Of a DNA stretch of 49,544 bases, positions 18,357-26,717 are shown one piece after another. Source of the stretch: a virus; IMG/VR virus record IMGVR_UViG_3300032322_001560, positions 1 through 49,544 of that record, one strand, 5' to 3'. A model generated the notes under the pieces. It was not told the origin of the DNA and did no database searches. It saw nothing but the letters and a program-made list of their open reading frames with translations. Each line of letters begins with the position of its first letter. Positions within the stretch are counted from its first letter, which is position 1. A program made the translations under genes and the position numbers.

Positions 18357-18680
18357 ATGGCTGCATATCCCACACTGATGACACTTCGTACCAGCAACAC
18401 CGAGAGGGACGCTGGAATCCAGACCGGGCGCGCAACAAACGGCGCGCTGCGGGTGCGCAGCCTTTACCCGTCAGACAAGGCAGACTTCACCATCGTTCAC
18501 TGGCTAAGCCGGACCGAAAAAAACGCGCTGGACACTTTCTACGCTACGAATCGCCTTTTGGACGTGACCTACACGGATCCGGGCGACGGCGCAACTTACA
18601 CCGTGCGCTTCGCTGCCGCCCCGCTGCCGGTGGACATGACGCCATGGTGGGAAGTGCGCGTTAGGCTGCGCGAGATCTGA
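18357..18680 (+). CDS. Conserved small tail protein
   Basis: A 107-residue protein: YPTLMTLRTSNTERDAGIQT, ATNGALRVRSLYPSDKADFT, SRTEKNALDTFYATNRLLDV and WWEVRVRLREI. I recognise this layout from phage tail proteins near the tail tip, whose biochemical role is not settled. It begins 1 bp after the tail-tip stop and ends just before copy 3 of the 26-bp element. Confidence 0.65.
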   Translation: MAAYPTLMTLRTSNTERDAGIQTGRATNGALRVRSLYPSDKADFTIVHWLSRTEKNALDTFYATNRLLDVTYTDPGDGATYTVRFAAAPLPVDMTPWWEVRVRLREI

Positions 18681-18696
18681 TTATGTTCCGTGCGTT

Positions 18697-18722
18697 GTGC
18701 CGCTGTTGCCTAGAAATGGCAC
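18697..18722 (+). repeat. 26-bp structured intergenic element, copy 3
   Basis: GTGCCG, CTGT, then TGCCTAGAAATGGCAC. The outer stem now ends in a G-T pair (G-U in RNA), a change that keeps the RNA stem but not a perfect DNA palindrome. It starts the only sizeable gap of the tail module, 84 bp before the next gene. No other gene is visible in that gap (18681-18805). Confidence 0.72.
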
Positions 18723-18805
18723 GGCAGGCCCCGCAGACTGCGTGAATTAACCATCGGCGGGTTGCTGCGCCATCGGCGCTCCTTGCCGCCTGAAAGGCAC
18801 GCAGC

Positions 18806-19090
18806 ATGTCAGTCATCACCAACAGCAACCAGACGCTTGCCATTGGCACGCCAGGCAACTGGTGGACCCCGACAACCACAAGCATCACCGTTGACGTTGA
18901 CAACGCGGCAATGGTTACTTTGGAAACCCGGCGCGGCAGCGGCGATGCAGCACCAAAGCCGGTGTTCCTCGGGGATCAGAAGACAACCATCCTCAGAGGC
19001 CCGTGCTCGCTGTTGTTGCAGGTGGTGGTCGGGCGTGACTACAGGTTTAATGCCGCAAATGGCGCCCCTTCTGTCGCTGCGTTTGATTGA
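18806..19090 (+). CDS. Small beta-rich tail-fibre-associated protein
   Basis: A 94-residue protein (SVITNSNQTLAIGTPGNWWT, SITVDVDNAAMVTLETRRG, ILRGPCSLLLQVVVGRDYRF) with short beta strands and no catalytic motif. It opens the fibre block after copy 3 of the structured element. Probably a virion surface or fibre-linking protein; function unknown. Confidence 0.6.
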   Translation: MSVITNSNQTLAIGTPGNWWTPTTTSITVDVDNAAMVTLETRRGSGDAAPKPVFLGDQKTTILRGPCSLLLQVVVGRDYRFNAANGAPSVAAFD

Positions 19091-19109
19091 CGCCCAGTAA
19101 GCCCCCGCC

Positions 19110-19265
19110 ATGCTCGCATCCCCCCTTGGATCTCCGCTACAGCCCGCACTGCGCAGCCCGCTTGCGCCTGGGGTGGGTGGGGCGCCGCCAGAGTACGTCG
19201 GCAACGATCTGACGCTAGACACCGATCTGCTGTCCCTGGACGCAGACACATTGACCCTGGAGTAA
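19110..19265 (+). CDS. 51-residue protein before the tail fibre
   Basis: ATG at 19110 to TAA at 19263-19265. The product has a proline-rich start ([20 protein letters not shown]) and an acidic repeat end ([18 protein letters not shown]). Similar tiny LGSPL/LRSPLA proteins occur next to fibre genes. It fills the gap exactly, ending 2 bp before the fibre ATG. The ribosome site is weak, so expression is not certain. Confidence 0.5.
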   Translation: MLASPLGSPLQPALRSPLAPGVGGAPPEYVGNDLTLDTDLLSLDADTLTLE

Positions 19266-19267
19266 GC

Positions 19268-21214
19268 ATGGCAACCCTAAAACGTGGTGGCGTAAACGTC
19301 ACCAGCCAAGACAAGATCGACATTCGAGCGGGGCTTGATCTTGGCGCCCTTGCAACCGTCACCCCAGGCACTGGCGTCGCAACCGCGCTGGCCGTCAACG
19401 TCGGATCAGCCGGCGCCCCTGTGTTGTTGGACGGCGCGGGTGGCACTCCATCATCGCTGACCCTAACCAGTGCAACCGGCCTGCCGCTGAGCACGGGTGT
19501 CACCGGAACACTGCCGGTGGCAAACGGCGGCACCGGCATTACCTCGCTGGGGACTGGCGTTGCCACGTTCCTCGGCACGCCCAGCAGCGCCAATTTGCTG
19601 GCCGCAGTGACGGACGAAACAGGCACAGGCGCTCTGGTTTTCGCCACTTCTCCAACTCTCGTCACACCGGCCCTTGGAACGCCCAGCAGCGCCACGCTGA
19701 CCAACGCAACAGGGCTGCCCATTGCAAGCGGCGTGAGCGGCCTGGGCACAGGCGTTGCCACATTCCTGGCCACGCCATCAAGCGCCAATCTGGCGGCAGC
19801 CTTGACGGACGAAACCGGAACGGGGGCTGCGGTATTTGCTAACAGCCCGACCCTGGTAACCCCCGCGCTTGGAACCCCCTCGGCTCTTGTGTTGACGAAT
19901 GCCACCGGGTTGCCAGCAACAACCGGAATCACAATGTCCACGGCGCGACTGCTGGGTCGCAGCACGGCAGGCACCGGCGCAGTTGAAGAAATCACGCTCG
20001 GTACAAACCTCAGTTTCTCCGGCACGACTTTGAACGCCACGGGCGGAAGCGGCGGCGGTGACGTAACAGCAGTTGGACCGCCGTCATCCGGCCAGGCTGC
20101 AGAGTGGACAAGTGCAACTGCGATTCAGGGCGTTGCGACCACTGGAACGGGGAATTACGTTAAGGCCACAAGCCCGACGTTTGTCACCCCGGCATTGGGC
20201 ACCCCTGCTTCTGGGGTACTCACAAATGCAACCGGCCTGCCGCTGTCAACCGGCGTCACTGGCACGCTGCCCGTGGCAAATGGCGGCACTGGCTTGACTG
20301 CGCTTGGCACGTCTTTGCAGATTCTGCGCACAAATGCAGCAGCGAATGCGCTGGAATACGCAACGCTTTCGGGCGGCGGCAATGCTCAAACTGCGGACCC
20401 GCTGAGTCAATTTGCCGCGACTACCTCTGCGCAGCTTGCGGGGGTTATCAGCGACGAAACAGGCACAGGTGCGCTTGTATTCGCAAACTCTCCGACGCTT
20501 GTCACGCCGGCACTCGGAACACCGTCTGCGCTGACGCTCACGAACGCAACCGGGCTACCCGTAGCTGGCGGCGGCACGGGTGTTGCCACCCTGACGGCTT
20601 ACGCTCCGATATTCGGAGGCACGACTACTACGGGGGCTGTGCAAAGCGGTGGAGTCGGCACAGCCGGGCAAGTGCTAACGTCAAACGGCGCGGGTGCGTT
20701 GCCGACATTTCAGGCGGCATCTGGCGGTGGCAGCGGCACAAAAACCCTGGCCTGGTTCACCCCGATGACCAGCCAGCCACCGGCGAGCAACTTCGCGACG
20801 TTGGACACCCGCAACTCAATCGCGGTACTGGATTTTGACGACGCGGCTGTAGAGTCCACGACGTTTGTCGGCGTCATCCCGGAAGGCGCTAATCTCTCCA
20901 GCGGGATTAGCGCCCGAATTCATTGGATGGCGACGACTGCAACCAGCGGCAACGTGCGGTGGCGTGTTGAGTTTGAGGATGCCGGCACCGACAACGATTC
21001 TGACAATTTTGACACAGCCACCGAAGGCACTGGCGCAGCGAACGGCACAAGCGGAATTGAAACAGCCACGGCGATTACATGCACCACGATTGACAGCATT
21101 GCAGCAGGCGACCAGTACCGCGTGCGAGTTTCCCGAGTCGGCAACGACGGCACCAACGACACGATGAGCGGAGATGCTGAATTGATCGCTGTGGAACTGC
21201 GGCAGGTGGCGTGA
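19268..21214 (+). CDS. Repeat-rich tail fibre protein
   Basis: A 648-residue fibre. After a short head (residues 1-30) it has repeated modules of the form [13 protein letters not shown] then LTNATGLP (near residues 135, 195, 297 and 400), and a [15 protein letters not shown] module seen twice (near 78 and 323). These beta repeats build trimeric shafts. The last 170 residues ([16 protein letters not shown] to RQVA) are a non-repeat C-terminal domain. The repeats are also visible in DNA, so slippage and recombination could change shaft length. Its TGA overlaps the next ATG. Confidence 0.85.
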   Translation: MATLKRGGVNVTSQDKIDIRAGLDLGALATVTPGTGVATALAVNVGSAGAPVLLDGAGGTPSSLTLTSATGLPLSTGVTGTLPVANGGTGITSLGTGVATFLGTPSSANLLAAVTDETGTGALVFATSPTLVTPALGTPSSATLTNATGLPIASGVSGLGTGVATFLATPSSANLAAALTDETGTGAAVFANSPTLVTPALGTPSALVLTNATGLPATTGITMSTARLLGRSTAGTGAVEEITLGTNLSFSGTTLNATGGSGGGDVTAVGPPSSGQAAEWTSATAIQGVATTGTGNYVKATSPTFVTPALGTPASGVLTNATGLPLSTGVTGTLPVANGGTGLTALGTSLQILRTNAAANALEYATLSGGGNAQTADPLSQFAATTSAQLAGVISDETGTGALVFANSPTLVTPALGTPSALTLTNATGLPVAGGGTGVATLTAYAPIFGGTTTTGAVQSGGVGTAGQVLTSNGAGALPTFQAASGGGSGTKTLAWFTPMTSQPPASNFATLDTRNSIAVLDFDDAAVESTTFVGVIPEGANLSSGISARIHWMATTATSGNVRWRVEFEDAGTDNDSDNFDTATEGTGAANGTSGIETATAITCTTIDSIAAGDQYRVRVSRVGNDGTNDTMSGDAELIAVELRQVA

Positions 21215-21843
21215 TGGCAAGCAATGCACAAAACAATCAACGTTTGCACGGTACATGGACTGCCGCTAACAATAAAACATATTGTACGTTGTCGGTTTGG
21301 ATGAGAAGAAGTGCGAGCAGTACAGTTCAATGCATTGGCTCAAATTCATCAGTTACTCAACGGCTAGCCTTTTATCACGCAGCGGATAATATTCTATACA
21401 TAGTGTGCGGAAACGGCAGTAACAGTTTTGGCTCTGTAGATTCAAACATCACTGGATGGAACCATTATGCGTTGGCTTTTGACGGATCGGCCGGAACAAA
21501 CGCAACACGCTTAAAAGCGTATATCAACGGCACCCAACAAACATTGTCATTCAACCTCACAGTCCCTAGTACAACGTCTAACAGCATGCCGGATTTCAAC
21601 TTAAACTATTTACCTTTATTGCCGGAATTTGGAACTGGGGATTATGCAGAATTCGGCGTGTGGGAACAAACGCTATTGTCGGCTGAAATAGCAAGTCTAG
21701 CGAAAGGCTTTAAATGCCATAGGGCACGACCGCAGGGGTTGAGAATGTATCTTCCGCATGTCAGAAGCATTATTGACCCAGTTGGCCGCATCGCATTGAC
21801 TGATGTAAACACAACAGTCGCAAATCACCCGAGGGTTTACTGA
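21214..21843 (+). CDS. LamG/concanavalin-like lectin domain protein, low GC
   Basis: A 209-residue protein starting at ATG 21214; a GTG three bases earlier is also in frame. TYCTLSVWMRRSASSTVQCI, ITGWNHYALAFDGSAG, TRLKAYINGTQQTL and YAEFGVWEQTLLSAEI AS form the LamG-type jelly roll pattern with its conserved W-H-Y and GVW strands. The DNA is visibly AT-richer than its flanks, with different codon choice (AAA, ATA, TTA), suggesting recent acquisition. It is probably a fibre-tip glycan-binding module. Confidence 0.7.
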   Translation: MASNAQNNQRLHGTWTAANNKTYCTLSVWMRRSASSTVQCIGSNSSVTQRLAFYHAADNILYIVCGNGSNSFGSVDSNITGWNHYALAFDGSAGTNATRLKAYINGTQQTLSFNLTVPSTTSNSMPDFNLNYLPLLPEFGTGDYAEFGVWEQTLLSAEIASLAKGFKCHRARPQGLRMYLPHVRSIIDPVGRIALTDVNTTVANHPRVY

Positions 21844-22010
21844 TGAGCTACTCAATTGAACATCAGACGGATGCCGACAGCGAAGACGGGTTCCGCGAAT
21901 GGTGGTACATCTCGAACGGCGAGCGCTCGTTTAAGGCCGACAGTGAAGAAGATGCAAAGTGGTTGTGCGAGTTGCTGAACGCCTACCATCAATCCAAGGA
22001 GCCAACATGA
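21843..22010 (+). CDS. 55-residue acidic protein
   Basis: ATG at 21843 overlaps the lectin gene stop (TGATGA) and its TGA overlaps the next ATG (ATGA). The product (YSIEHQTDADSEDGFREWWY, SFKADSEEDAKWLCELLNAY) is acidic with paired tryptophans. Tight overlaps on both sides support translation. Function unknown; similar short proteins sit beside phage fibre genes. Confidence 0.6.
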   Translation: MSYSIEHQTDADSEDGFREWWYISNGERSFKADSEEDAKWLCELLNAYHQSKEPT

Positions 22011-22414
22011 GCTACTACGCAAACGGCGCCAGCGTGCGCGAGATCGACTCAACGCTATTCGCGGCATGGGTCGCAGCAAACAATCCCAAAGCCACCGGCT
22101 GGACGCTTATCGCGGACCCGCCGAGCACGCGGCATTCGTGGAGCGGCAGCGCGTGGGTCGGCCCATCACTCGATACGCTGAAAGCTGAGCGCATCGCTGC
22201 TATCAACGCCGAATGCACGGCGCGCATCCTGGCCGTGTGGCCGATGGAAAAGCAGATCAGCGCAACCCTTGGCATTTACGGCGCCAATGAACTGGCAGTG
22301 ATGACCGATTTCATCGACGCACACATTGCAGCCAGCAACACCGCCACCAGCGCGGTATTCGATGCCCCCAACCAAGCATCGATGGAGGCGGTCACGGTAA
22401 CGTGGCCGGTGTGA
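22007..22414 (+). CDS. Putative tail fibre assembly-like protein
   Basis: A 135-residue protein. An N-terminal WT-rich part (ANNPKATGWTLIADPPSTRH, WSGSAWV) is followed by a helical part (TLKAERIAAINAECTARILA, PMEKQISATLGIYGANELAV), as in fibre-assembly or fibre-proximal proteins with DUF4376-like ends. The ATG at 22007 follows AAGGAG and is preferred over an upstream in-frame codon lying inside the preceding gene. Confidence 0.55.
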   Translation: MSYYANGASVREIDSTLFAAWVAANNPKATGWTLIADPPSTRHSWSGSAWVGPSLDTLKAERIAAINAECTARILAVWPMEKQISATLGIYGANELAVMTDFIDAHIAASNTATSAVFDAPNQASMEAVTVTWPV

Positions 22415-22415
22415 T

Positions 22416-22634
22416 ATGCCAATTGCGCACAAACGCAGCGCGGCAGTCGTCGCAGCAAAGGCCGCAGAAAAGACCGAAAAGCAGGCCGTCAAGGCGTTGC
22501 AAACCCAATTGCAAACCATCGTTGACGGCATCACCGGCGCGACGACGCTTGCCGACCTTCGCGGTTACGTCAAAGACTTGGCGCGCACCCTGCGCCGCGT
22601 CGTGAGGCTTGACTCTGTTAGCGGCACCTTTTGA
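22416..22634 (+). CDS. 72-residue helical protein
   Basis: An alanine/lysine-rich helical protein (AAVVAAKAAEKTEKQAVKAL, LADLRGYVKDLARTLRRVV). It starts 1 bp after the previous stop. No domain recognised. It may belong to the fibre or lysis module. Confidence 0.55.
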   Translation: MPIAHKRSAAVVAAKAAEKTEKQAVKALQTQLQTIVDGITGATTLADLRGYVKDLARTLRRVVRLDSVSGTF

Positions 22635-22653
22635 GCGTTATGCGAGAATACAC

Positions 22654-23010
22654 ATGACAGAAGCCGAAGAAAAGACCATCGCGGAGCGTGAGGCCCTGCT
22701 TTCCGCGTGGCGCAGCGGTGTCTTTTGTGACGATGTGCTGCAGCGTGTGGACCAGTTCGTCGCAGTTTTCGCAACGCTCGCTACAGCGCAGCGCGGAGCG
22801 GCACAAAGCGTGGCGGATGATGCCGCGCAGATGCGCTTGGCAGCAGAGCGTGCACCCGCAGCGCAGCGGGCCAGCGACATTGCACGGGATGCTGTGGTGC
22901 TTTTTGCCGACCGCTACACCGTTAGCACAAAGGGCGACCCCGCTATCAAGGGCATGGCCGAGTGCGTGGAGCTTGCGCGATTAGCCCGCAAGCTGGCAGA
23001 GACCCCGTAA
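22654..23010 (+). CDS. Unknown helical protein before the sigma factor
   Basis: A 118-residue helical protein (EAEEKTIAEREALLSAW, FCDDVLQRVDQFVAVFATLA, AERAPAAQRASDIARDAVVL). The ATG at 22654 is preferred; an upstream TTG at 22609 lies in the preceding gene. It ends 1 bp before the sigma-like gene, so the two are probably co-expressed. No known domain seen. Confidence 0.55.
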   Translation: MTEAEEKTIAEREALLSAWRSGVFCDDVLQRVDQFVAVFATLATAQRGAAQSVADDAAQMRLAAERAPAAQRASDIARDAVVLFADRYTVSTKGDPAIKGMAECVELARLARKLAETP

Positions 23011-23011
23011 T

Positions 23012-23791
23012 GTGGCCAGCGACCAAGCCGTCCGCGACCTTGAGCCGCTTGTGCGCCGAGTCGCGGGCTCTGCGCACCGGGGCATGCCGGCAAGCGCCGA
23101 CATCGAGGATGTACGGCAGGTTGCGCGGATCGCCGGCTGGGAAGCGGCGCAAAAGTTCGACGGGCGCGGTACGTTGGATGGATTCGCAGCGCAGTGCATG
23201 CGTTCCCGCATCATCGACTGGCAGCGGACGCAGACGCCGGGCGGGCGCAACAGCCCCGGCTACCAGTTTGCCGACGTTGACGATGATGCACTTGACGACG
23301 TTGCAGCCGAGACAGACCACGCACGCGACATTGAGCGCGCCCAGCAATTCGATGCGCGCATTAGACAGATACCCGTCAAGCATCGCGCCCTTGCAAAACG
23401 TATCCTGGCGGGTGACACCATGACAGCCATCGCGGCCAACATGGGCGTGAGCGAATCGCGGGTCTCCCAGAAACTCGCCGAGACAGTCGCGCACTTGCAA
23501 GTGGTGCCGCCGCGCGTGTCGGGCCACTTTGACCCTGCCGCTGTCATCATCCGCATGGGCTCGATGCCCAGGCCAAAAGTCCGAGTCAACAAGTACCGGC
23601 AGTTGCTTGAGCGCATGCCTGCAACTGGGTCCGTGGTGCTGCACCCAGCGGCGGCATCTGCGCTGTGCAGCGAATTCAAACGGGCGAGCATCCCATACAT
23701 GCGCCACACCCTGCCGTCTGGGCAGGTAGAAGTCTGGCGTGAGCCATCACCCGAGCAACGCGCAGCCGCAAGGCAAAGGACGGCCAAGTGA
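23012..23791 (+). CDS. Phage-encoded sigma-70-family factor
   Basis: A 259-residue protein starting at GTG. Residues 29-72 (ADIEDVRQVARIAGWEAAQK, FDGRGTLDGFAAQCMRSRI and IDW) match sigma region 2 of FliA/SigF-type factors. Residues 131-162 (LAGDTMTAIAANMGVSESRV) are region 4 with its helix-turn-helix. The C-terminal 90 residues add an unassigned basic domain. It should direct host RNA polymerase to phage promoters, probably late ones. Its position between fibre and lysis genes suggests a link to lysis or late timing. Region 3 is very short or absent. Confidence 0.8.
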   Translation: MASDQAVRDLEPLVRRVAGSAHRGMPASADIEDVRQVARIAGWEAAQKFDGRGTLDGFAAQCMRSRIIDWQRTQTPGGRNSPGYQFADVDDDALDDVAAETDHARDIERAQQFDARIRQIPVKHRALAKRILAGDTMTAIAANMGVSESRVSQKLAETVAHLQVVPPRVSGHFDPAAVIIRMGSMPRPKVRVNKYRQLLERMPATGSVVLHPAAASALCSEFKRASIPYMRHTLPSGQVEVWREPSPEQRAAARQRTAK

Positions 23792-24237
23792 CCGAGCAAG
23801 AACGCGCCAATGCCTTCGTCACAGTGCTGACTAAGCTGACTGTAGGCAATGTGGCGTTGGGCCTTGCCTTGGCCGCTGGCGCCGTGCTGGTGTGGGGGCA
23901 AATCTACGACGTCAAAGCAGGTGCCACGCTGCTGCTGGGCGCCATCGCCATCGGGTCTTGTTTTGTCGCAGTTGGTGCGGGCATGTGGACAAAACTTGAA
24001 GCAATGCAGCTTGCATCTATCGAGCATTGGCGGGATACCGTCAACGATCTAAAGGCCGAAGTCGAAGAAATGCGCAGGCGTGCCGATGAAGGCGCAAAAG
24101 ACCGGGTGGAGTTACACGCAAAGCTGGCCGCCTGCGAAACGCGGGACAGAGCGTCACAAGCGCGAATGAGCCGACTCGAAAAGCAGCTTGAGCAGTTGGG
24201 TCTCCCGACATCAGACTTTGGAGATTTTGGTGGATAA
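23788..24237 (+). CDS. Two-helix membrane protein with coiled coil (holin/spanin-like)
   Basis: A 149-residue protein starting at GTG in a GTGA overlap. Two hydrophobic segments (about 18-38 and 43-66) are followed by a long charged coiled coil (about 75-138; EHWRDTVNDLKAEVEEMRRR). A holin or membrane anchor of the lysis system is suggested by the neighbouring lysozyme. No lipobox or signal-arrest motif is clear. Confidence 0.6.
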   Translation: MTEQERANAFVTVLTKLTVGNVALGLALAAGAVLVWGQIYDVKAGATLLLGAIAIGSCFVAVGAGMWTKLEAMQLASIEHWRDTVNDLKAEVEEMRRRADEGAKDRVELHAKLAACETRDRASQARMSRLEKQLEQLGLPTSDFGDFGG

Positions 24238-24679
24238 AATATACGCCACGCGCATGTTTGCGGCAGCCGCGATGACGTTCGTTGTCAGCGGAATCCTAGT
24301 TGTGCTCGGGGCGATGATCATGTTTTTCGGCTCTGAGGTTGAGTCGGAGTTGTGGCCCGTTACGACAGACTTTGAGCTGCATGCCGTAACGGCTGACGGC
24401 GACAACATCGTGATCGTTGGCGCTGCGAAAACTGCGCGGTCGTGCAAGTACATCCCGCCGCCGGTGTGGGTTTCTGAAACAGGGGCAGTGGGCGCTGTGC
24501 GCGCCCTGACTTCAAACCCCAGCCTGACCTACCCGCAGCTTGATACACCCATACCGCGAGGCCCTTGGGTTGTAGCCGGCGGGCGGTGGCATGTGATCAC
24601 GATCAAGCAGCGCCATGAGTGCCACCCGCTGTGGGACACATGGAGCGAAGTCGTGACCATTGACGCGCGGGCGCTGTGA
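24230..24679 (+). CDS. Single-pass membrane protein of the lysis region
   Basis: A 149-residue protein starting at GTG 24230 after GGAG. One membrane helix (about 9-33; MFAAAAMTFVVSGILVVLGA) precedes an exported-looking domain with two cysteines (SCKYIPPPVW and HECHPLW). It overlaps the previous gene by 8 bp and the lysozyme by 1 bp. It may act in lysis as a spanin-type or antiholin-like partner; this is inference from context. Confidence 0.55.
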   Translation: MDKIYATRMFAAAAMTFVVSGILVVLGAMIMFFGSEVESELWPVTTDFELHAVTADGDNIVIVGAAKTARSCKYIPPPVWVSETGAVGAVRALTSNPSLTYPQLDTPIPRGPWVVAGGRWHVITIKQRHECHPLWDTWSEVVTIDARAL

Positions 24680-25827
24680 TGACCACCCGCGACCAGGGCA
24701 TCGCAGCAATCAAAGCACACGAGGGCCTGCGGCTGCAGGCGTACCCTGACCCTGGCAGCGGCGGTGAGCCTTGGACCATCGGGTGGGGTCGAGCGCACGG
24801 CGTCAAGCGTGGCGATGTCATCACGATTGAGCAGGCTGAAAAGTTTCTGGCCGAAGACATTGCAGAAGCGCAAGCCGGCATCCGCGCGCTGGTGAAGGTG
24901 CCGCTGACCGATGGCCAACTCTGGGCGCTGACATCGTTCGTGTTCAACCTGGGCGCTGGTGCGCTGCGCAAGTCCACCCTATTGAAGCGGCTCAACGCTG
25001 GCGACTATGCAGGCGCTGCTGGGCAGTTCGGGTTGTGGGTAAACGCAGCCGGGAAGCCAATGCCGGGCCTGGTGCGCAGGCGGGCGGAAGAAAAGGCCAT
25101 GTTTCTTTCTGGCGGTGCCCTACACACATCGCCAGCAACTGTACAAACAACGCCCAAAACCGAACCCGTCAAGGAGGCCCCCGTGGCACCAATCCTCGCA
25201 GTCGCTGGAAAGTCCCTGTTGGCAGGCCTGGCCAAAACGCTGATTTCCGCCTTCGTTCCTCTTGCCGCTGAGAAGATCGAGCGCGAAATCGGCCGGCACA
25301 CCGACCGGCCCGAGGTGGCGGAACAGATCACGGATGCTGTCATCGGCGCAGCCAAAGCCGCCACGGGCCTGGAAGACCCGATTGAAGCGGTCGCTGAGGC
25401 CCGCAAAGACCCGCAGGTGCTGGCGCAGGTGGAAGCCAGCGTATTGGACAAGCTCACCAGCATGGCGCCGCTGCTGGAACGCATGGCGGCGCTTGACCTT
25501 GCCGACAAGGCCGCAACCGAAGCGTCCTACGATGCAGCAGCCAGGCGCGCGGCAGGTAACCCCAACGACCAAGACACCTACCTGACGCGATCCATCGTCG
25601 GCATGACGATAGGCCTGATGGTGGTGGCGGCGGTGCTTACTGGCGTGCTGGCATGGCTCAAAGTCGGCGACACCATCCTCATGGCCGTGTTCGGCTTGTT
25701 CAATGCCGGCGCGTTGTTGGTGCTGAGCAAGTTTGGCACGCGGTATGACCACCGCTACGGCAGCAGCACCGGCAGCGCGGCTAAGGATGTCGTGATCCGC
25801 AACCTCACCAACGGAAAGCAGCCATGA
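24679..25827 (+). CDS. GH24 lysozyme fused to holin-like membrane domain
   Basis: A 382-residue fusion; a GTG at 24676 is also in frame. Residues 1-145 are a T4/P22-type lysozyme with E15 (KAHEGL), D24 (YPDPGSGGE) and T33 (WTIGWG) as catalytic positions. A short PVKEAPVAP linker leads to a helical part (about 168-295) and two membrane helices (about 305-327 and 331-350), resembling three-TM or gene-transfer-agent holins. An AAGGAGG at 25171-25177 sits 5 bp before an in-frame GTG at 25183, so the membrane part (214 residues) can probably also be made alone. No N-terminal export signal is seen. Confidence 0.85.
   Translation: MTTRDQGIAAIKAHEGLRLQAYPDPGSGGEPWTIGWGRAHGVKRGDVITIEQAEKFLAEDIAEAQAGIRALVKVPLTDGQLWALTSFVFNLGAGALRKSTLLKRLNAGDYAGAAGQFGLWVNAAGKPMPGLVRRRAEEKAMFLSGGALHTSPATVQTTPKTEPVKEAPVAPILAVAGKSLLAGLAKTLISAFVPLAAEKIEREIGRHTDRPEVAEQITDAVIGAAKAATGLEDPIEAVAEARKDPQVLAQVEASVLDKLTSMAPLLERMAALDLADKAATEASYDAAARRAAGNPNDQDTYLTRSIVGMTIGLMVVAAVLTGVLAWLKVGDTILMAVFGLFNAGALLVLSKFGTRYDHRYGSSTGSAAKDVVIRNLTNGKQP
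25171..25185 (+). promoter_or_regulatory. Internal ribosome site and GTG start within the lysozyme fusion
   Basis: AAGGAGG, a 5-base spacer and GTG, in frame with the fusion (residue 169). It is the strongest Shine-Dalgarno match of the lysis block and falls exactly at the junction between lysozyme and membrane domain. It would allow separate synthesis of the holin-like part. Confidence 0.65.
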
Positions 25828-26030
25828 GCCTGAACATCGACCAGATCATCGAGCGCAACAGCTACCGCTACGAGCGCACCATTGGCGACAAGACCACATC
25901 GGGCACTGGCGTGATGATCCAGCGCTACAAGGCCAAGAACGGCTGGCACATCATCCTGCACGACGCCAGGAACAAAAGGGCGCCCACGCTGCGGCTGGCG
26001 CACATCAAGGGGCCGGCCCGGGTGCGGTAG
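25824..26030 (+). CDS. 68-residue basic protein
   Basis: Overlaps the lysozyme stop (ATGA). Product is basic and beta-rich (RNSYRYERTIGDKTTSGTGV, MIQRYKAKNGWHIILHDARN). Last gene of the rightward late block; it overlaps the convergent minus-strand gene by 26 bp. No domain recognised and no terminator seen at this junction. Confidence 0.6.
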   Translation: MSLNIDQIIERNSYRYERTIGDKTTSGTGVMIQRYKAKNGWHIILHDARNKRAPTLRLAHIKGPARVR

Positions 26031-26370
26031 ACCCGCCAGCCTGCGCCAGCGCTTGCCGCGCATCCTCAAGCCTGTGCCAGAGCCTGCCCGCGTCGTCATC
26101 CGGCAGTGTTCCGGCCACATCCACCAGCGCGGCCAGCGCATCGCGCAGCATGTCAATGCGCACGCGCTCTGCAGCCACACCTCCCGCACGAAAGTCGCGC
26201 ATCTGTTCAGCGCTCCAAGCGTCCTCATACGGGCGCGGCCCGGTTCCAGCCCACACCCATCGCGGTTCTGGCAGCGTGTAGCAACCGCACCCTGTCGCCA
26301 GGCACGGCAGCGTGTGGGTCGTGTTGTGGCTGCCGTAGCCGTTGCTTGGATCGTTCGGGCAATCGCTCAT
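26005..26370 (-). CDS. Unknown protein, last gene of the leftward operon
   Basis: A 121-residue protein starting at ATG after AAAGGAG, in an ATGA overlap with the gene before it. CLATGCGCYTLPEPRWVW has three cysteines near the N-terminus, and a helical C-terminus (AERVRIDMLRDALAALVDVA) follows. No known domain. Confidence 0.6.
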   Translation of the reverse strand: MSDCPNDPSNGYGSHNTTHTLPCLATGCGCYTLPEPRWVWAGTGPRPYEDAWSAEQMRDFRAGGVAAERVRIDMLRDALAALVDVAGTLPDDDAGRLWHRLEDARQALAQAGGSTAPGPAP

Positions 26371-26711
26371 GTCGGCTCCTTTGTGGCCACGTCGGGCCGG
26401 TATTCCGCTTCTGCTGGTTTGCGCAGCCCCTTCACGTTGCCGTGATGAGCGTTTGCAAGCTCAAGTTGCCGGCGCTTTGACTGCACAGAAAGCGCTGCGT
26501 GCTCCAGCAGGTTTTCATGCGCGTCTTCCCAGGTTGCGTGATACATCGCCTGAGAGCCACGCCGCGCGGCCTTGGTTTCCACGGGCGGCAAGTCAGCGCT
26601 ACCAATCTGAAACTGGCGCTTCATAAACCAGACGCTGGCGCTGGTTACCCGCGTGCATTCGACGCACTCAATCCTGGCGGTGCCGCGCTCTGTCTTCCAC
26701 ATCACGATCAT
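26367..26711 (-). CDS. Unknown 114-residue protein
   Basis: Starts after GAAGGAG. The N-terminus (KTERGTARIECVECTRVTSA) has a CVEC pair, possibly half a zinc site, and the C-terminus is a charged helix (WEDAHENLLEHAALSVQSKR). Part of the leftward accessory operon read from the promoter near 28.1 kb. Confidence 0.6.
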   Translation of the reverse strand: MIVMWKTERGTARIECVECTRVTSASVWFMKRQFQIGSADLPPVETKAARRGSQAMYHATWEDAHENLLEHAALSVQSKRRQLELANAHHGNVKGLRKPAEAEYRPDVATKEPT

Positions 26712-26717
26712 TGTTCG

